Below, piece by piece: positions 8,342 through 9,956 of a stretch of DNA of 9,956 bases. The notes under the pieces were generated by a model. That model was not told the origin of the DNA. It was given only the letters and a program-made list of their open reading frames with translations, and made no database searches. The position numbers and the translations under genes are program-made. Each line of letters opens with the position of its first letter. The first letter of the stretch is position 1. The stretch lies in the NCBI GenBank assembly GCA_017935805.1, contig JAGBGV010000108.1, positions 1-9,956 on the forward strand. Direction: 5' to 3'. Source of the stretch: Clostridia bacterium (GTDB lineage Bacteria > Bacillota_A > Clostridia > Oscillospirales > CAG-272).

Positions 8342-8370
8342 TTTATACCACCCATATAGGTGGTAATTAA
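8342..8370 (-). promoter_or_regulatory. Probable promoter of the RHH gene
   Basis: On the minus strand, TATAAA (8342-8347) serves as -10 and TTAATT (8365-8370, only 3 of 6) as -35, with 17 bases between. The spacer is almost entirely occupied by the palindrome described separately. The -35 is poor, so the assignment rests on the -10 and its distance of 44 bases to the start codon. Confidence 0.45.
8346..8365. promoter_or_regulatory. 20-bp palindrome, likely operator between divergent genes
   Basis: TACCACC (8346-8352) is mirrored by GGTGGTA (8359-8365), and the central ATAT (8354-8357) is also symmetric, so 18 of 20 positions obey the symmetry. It sits in the 94-bp region between the RHH gene and the 8392 gene. 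Here it would block the RHH promoter and possibly the divergent one. Binding by the neighbouring RHH protein is an inference from position. Confidence 0.7.
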
Positions 8371-8391
8371 TAATTATATACGAGGTAAAGC

Positions 8392-8871
8392 ATGTCAGAA
8401 CAAAATGTTAAAAATCTACTTAAAAGAAACTATTACGACGAATCCATTGCAGAACTTGAAGAGAACTTACAAAGAATCAATAATAAATATGCTTCTATGA
8501 GTGAAGATGAGCAAAAAAATTCCGAAGAATACGCGAGAAATTTATTAAATAACTACCTCGCAAAAAATCCTCCAAAAAAATATGTATCCGATCCACACGC
8601 TGTTTCTTTCTTCTCCGGAATGGCACCATGGATAGATGCATTGGCAAATGTTCTCAACTGCAATGTGTGCATGGACATCTTTAATGACAGCATTGGTACT
8701 GTCAAGTTTACTTCTGATATTTTCTTAGTAGACAGCAATTCCGAACATCGATTGCACTTAACATCTCTAATCTTTTTATCTGACTTTTTTGAAATAAGTG
8801 CCGATGAGGATGACACAGAAGTGATAAATATATTATTCATATTCAATTTGACAAAAGAAGCCGATGATTGA
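8392..8871 (+). CDS. Hypothetical acidic protein of the AT-rich islet
   Basis: This is a 159-residue protein that I do not recognise. It opens with a charged helical, probably coiled-coil region (about 1-60, rich in E, N and K). A Pro/Lys linker follows (59-63). The remainder (about 66-155) is hydrophobic and looks beta-rich, with two cysteines (C90 and C93 in 'NCNVC') and a run of aliphatic residues near the end before an acidic tail. There is no signal peptide or clear transmembrane helix. The start is supported by GAGGT (8382-8386). The gene shares its upstream region and the palindrome with the RHH gene, so the two are probably co-regulated. Base composition is low in GC (positions 8521-8580 hold 19 G/C of 60), unlike the exporter operon, which suggests acquisition by transfer. 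Confidence 0.75.
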   Translation: MSEQNVKNLLKRNYYDESIAELEENLQRINNKYASMSEDEQKNSEEYARNLLNNYLAKNPPKKYVSDPHAVSFFSGMAPWIDALANVLNCNVCMDIFNDSIGTVKFTSDIFLVDSNSEHRLHLTSLIFLSDFFEISADEDDTEVINILFIFNLTKEADD

Positions 8872-8902
8872 TATCTTTTTACTCGTAAGTTTGATTTTTT
8901 TA

Positions 8903-8931
8903 TAGACAAACCACTCCTTTTATGCTATACT
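8903..8931 (+). promoter_or_regulatory. Strong promoter of the 8989 gene
   Basis: TAGACA (8903-8908, 5 of 6) and TATACT (8926-8931, 5 of 6) are 17 bases apart, with a TG extension at 8923-8924. Transcription should start near 8938, giving a leader of about 50 bases. This shows the gene at 8989 has its own expression, separate from the islet. Confidence 0.8.
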
Positions 8932-8988
8932 ATATATATGGTAACATTTTGAATGATGACGGCATATATTGAGTAGGGGGACAAAACT

Positions 8989-9816
8989 ATGGCAGGCAGA
9001 CAAAGACGGCGCACAGGAGACTTGGCACTGAAGATCCGCGACGCAGTTGGCAGTGTTTTTTCCTGCGGCAATTTTATCCCCACCGAGTTTACCCTCCCCT
9101 CCGAAAAGGGCGCGCAGCTCTCCATGACCGGTGAGATCGGCGCTGTGGGTAACCGTTTCGATGCCGACACGTCTGCTCTTGTAAAGGCTGTGAAAGGTCT
9201 CGCACCTGCATGGCAGACTGAAAACAACAACATAAAAGCCGACGTGGAAAACGGTCGTTACGCTGTTCTTTGCGGCGATGTTGACCGTTCTATCGCTATG
9301 GCAGGGGCGGCACTTGAGCTTGTTCGACTCGGTGCTGTAAAGCTGGTCATTGCGACTGACACTCCGGCTGAGCGCGATAACCTTGCCCGCACTTTCGAAA
9401 CCATGCACGGCGGTATGGGAGACATCAACGTAACGTTGTACAGCCACGAGAATTACGACGATTGGACAGAAAACAAGGCTGCATCTATAATTTACGGCTT
9501 CCTCTCGTCCCCCACCCCCGAGATACTGATAATCGGCAGAGACTCCTTCAGCCGCAAGACTAACCTTCTCAATCAAAAAAGCGGCGAAGAATCCCTCGCA
9601 TCCCTTATTTCTCACGCAAAGCCCGCGGTGCTCGTGTCTACCCAAACTGTTGCAAGCGGCAGAACTATCGCAAAGAATGCAGCGGCATTTGATCCTGCAT
9701 TCGTGATCATGTTCACGGAAGAAGTAAAGCATATCCGCGGCGCGGTGATTTATGCTCCGGGAGAAGTGACACGCAAAGTGGAGTCAGTTGAAGTTCAAGA
9801 GCAGCTGGGATTTTGA
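8989..9816 (+). CDS. Conserved-looking protein resembling type III restriction Res helicase domain 1 without ATPase motifs
   Basis: The 275-residue protein has a good binding site (TAGGGGGA, 8974-8981). From about residue 82 to the end it follows, by eye and from memory, the order of the first helicase domain of type III restriction Res subunits. The Walker A region maps to 96-101 (GDVDRS, no lysine). The strand 'KLVIATDTP' (118-126) maps to the Ia region. 'ILIIGRDSFSRKTNLLNQ' (179-196) maps to the 'ILVINxQAF' segment. STQT (217-220) sits where DEPQ is expected, TEE (243-245) where SAT is expected, and the end 'KVESVEVQ' (263-270) where 'LVKRIEV' is. All catalytic residues are missing, so it should not hydrolyse ATP. 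No helicase domain 2, nuclease or methyltransferase follows. Its role is unknown. GC content matches core genes and the promoter is strong, so it is probably not a recent pseudogene. The homology needs profile confirmation. Confidence 0.6.
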   Translation: MAGRQRRRTGDLALKIRDAVGSVFSCGNFIPTEFTLPSEKGAQLSMTGEIGAVGNRFDADTSALVKAVKGLAPAWQTENNNIKADVENGRYAVLCGDVDRSIAMAGAALELVRLGAVKLVIATDTPAERDNLARTFETMHGGMGDINVTLYSHENYDDWTENKAASIIYGFLSSPTPEILIIGRDSFSRKTNLLNQKSGEESLASLISHAKPAVLVSTQTVASGRTIAKNAAAFDPAFVIMFTEEVKHIRGAVIYAPGEVTRKVESVEVQEQLGF

Positions 9817-9855
9817 CGGGGAGAAAAATTAAACCCATAATTTTGCAAAAATCAC

Positions 9856-9884
9856 TTGACAAACTCTCCCGTTTATAGTATAAT
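9856..9884 (+). promoter_or_regulatory. Perfect-consensus promoter of the tRNA-Cys gene
   Basis: TTGACA (9856-9861) and TATAAT (9879-9884) match the sigma-A consensus at all 12 positions with the ideal 17-base spacer. Transcription should begin near 9891, about 16 bases before the tRNA 5' end, as expected for a stable RNA gene. Confidence 0.93.
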
Positions 9885-9896
9885 CACCTTTGTCAA
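9856..9896. repeat. Inverted repeat bracketing the tRNA promoter
   Basis: TTGACAAA (9856-9863) covers the -35 element. Its exact reverse complement TTTGTCAA lies at 9889-9896, at the expected transcription start, with 25 bases between. It may be an operator or chance. Confidence 0.5.
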
Positions 9897-9906
9897 CTGA
9901 ATAAGC

Positions 9907-9956
9907 GGCGACATAGCCAAGCGGTAAGGCAGAAGTCTGCAAAACTTTTATTCCCC
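9907..9956 (+). tRNA. tRNA-Cys (anticodon GCA), 3' end beyond window
   Basis: The 5' part folds as a tRNA. It has acceptor strand GGCGACA (9907-9913), spacer TA, D stem GCC/GGC around a GG-containing loop, anticodon stem GAAGT/ACTTT with one G-T pair, and loop CTGCAAA with anticodon GCA at 9939-9941. The sequence ends in the variable region/T stem. The arrangement, including the 3-bp D stem, is typical of bacterial tRNA-Cys. The D-loop and anticodon leave little doubt on identity. Confidence 0.93.

Noticed and set aside
8098..8370. Plus-strand frame overlapping the RHH gene
   Set aside because: It is antisense to a gene with a clear binding site and domain pattern, and it runs through the operator region.
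8878..8901. Possible terminator after the 8392 gene (TTAC/GTAA before a T run)
   Set aside because: The stem would be only four base pairs with a two-base loop, too weak to call.
8931..8939. Short TA alternation as a repeat or recombination site
   Set aside because: It is a few TA steps directly after the -10 element and is well explained as AT-rich promoter DNA.
8920..9732. Minus-strand open frame of 270 codons opposite the 8989 gene
   Set aside because: The plus-strand gene has a strong promoter, binding site and coherent protein. The antisense frame has none of these and is a shadow.
1..9956. CRISPR array, insertion sequence or riboswitch
   Set aside because: No regularly spaced direct repeats, transposase gene with flanking inverted repeats, or recognisable aptamer pattern was seen.

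Overview
The window looks like a chromosomal segment of a Clostridia-type Firmicute, probably a gut Oscillospiraceae/Ruminococcaceae-like bacterium. This is inferred from moderate-GC coding DNA, strong AGGAGG-type ribosome binding sites, sigma-A style promoters, a cytosolic parvulin foldase, a DUF559 protein and an intracellular family-78 rhamnosidase. No species is claimed.

Layout. (1) 1-4520, minus strand: an apparent operon read from right to left. It runs short-chain dehydrogenase, 28-nt gap, GH78 alpha-L-rhamnosidase, 5-nt gap, parvulin-type prolyl isomerase, 32-nt gap, DUF559 endonuclease-fold protein. The DUF559 gene is cut by the left window edge and its 3' end consists of two short inverted repeats. 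(2) 4521-4716: a divergent promoter region. (3) 4717-7891, plus strand: a MATE efflux pump and an ABC half-exporter that overlap by 8 bases, closed by a clear terminator that can also serve the convergent gene. (4) 7930-8900: an AT-rich accessory islet of two divergent small genes. One encodes a regulator built of two tandem ribbon-helix-helix units, the other an unrecognised acidic 159-residue protein. A near-perfect 20-bp palindrome lies in the shared intergenic region. (5) 8989-9816: a strongly promoted gene for a 275-residue protein. By eye it follows the first helicase domain of type III restriction Res subunits, but every ATPase motif is lost. (6) A perfect-consensus promoter drives a tRNA-Cys(GCA) gene cut by the right edge.

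How parts work together. The minus-strand operon combines release of rhamnose from glycosides inside the cell with a redox enzyme and a foldase. The plus-strand pair is a dual-energy export operon (ion gradient plus ATP). The islet looks like a self-regulated accessory module. The items most worth a second look are the single-chain double RHH regulator with its palindrome and unknown partner, the motif-less Res-like protein, and the inverted repeat that embraces the tRNA-Cys promoter.
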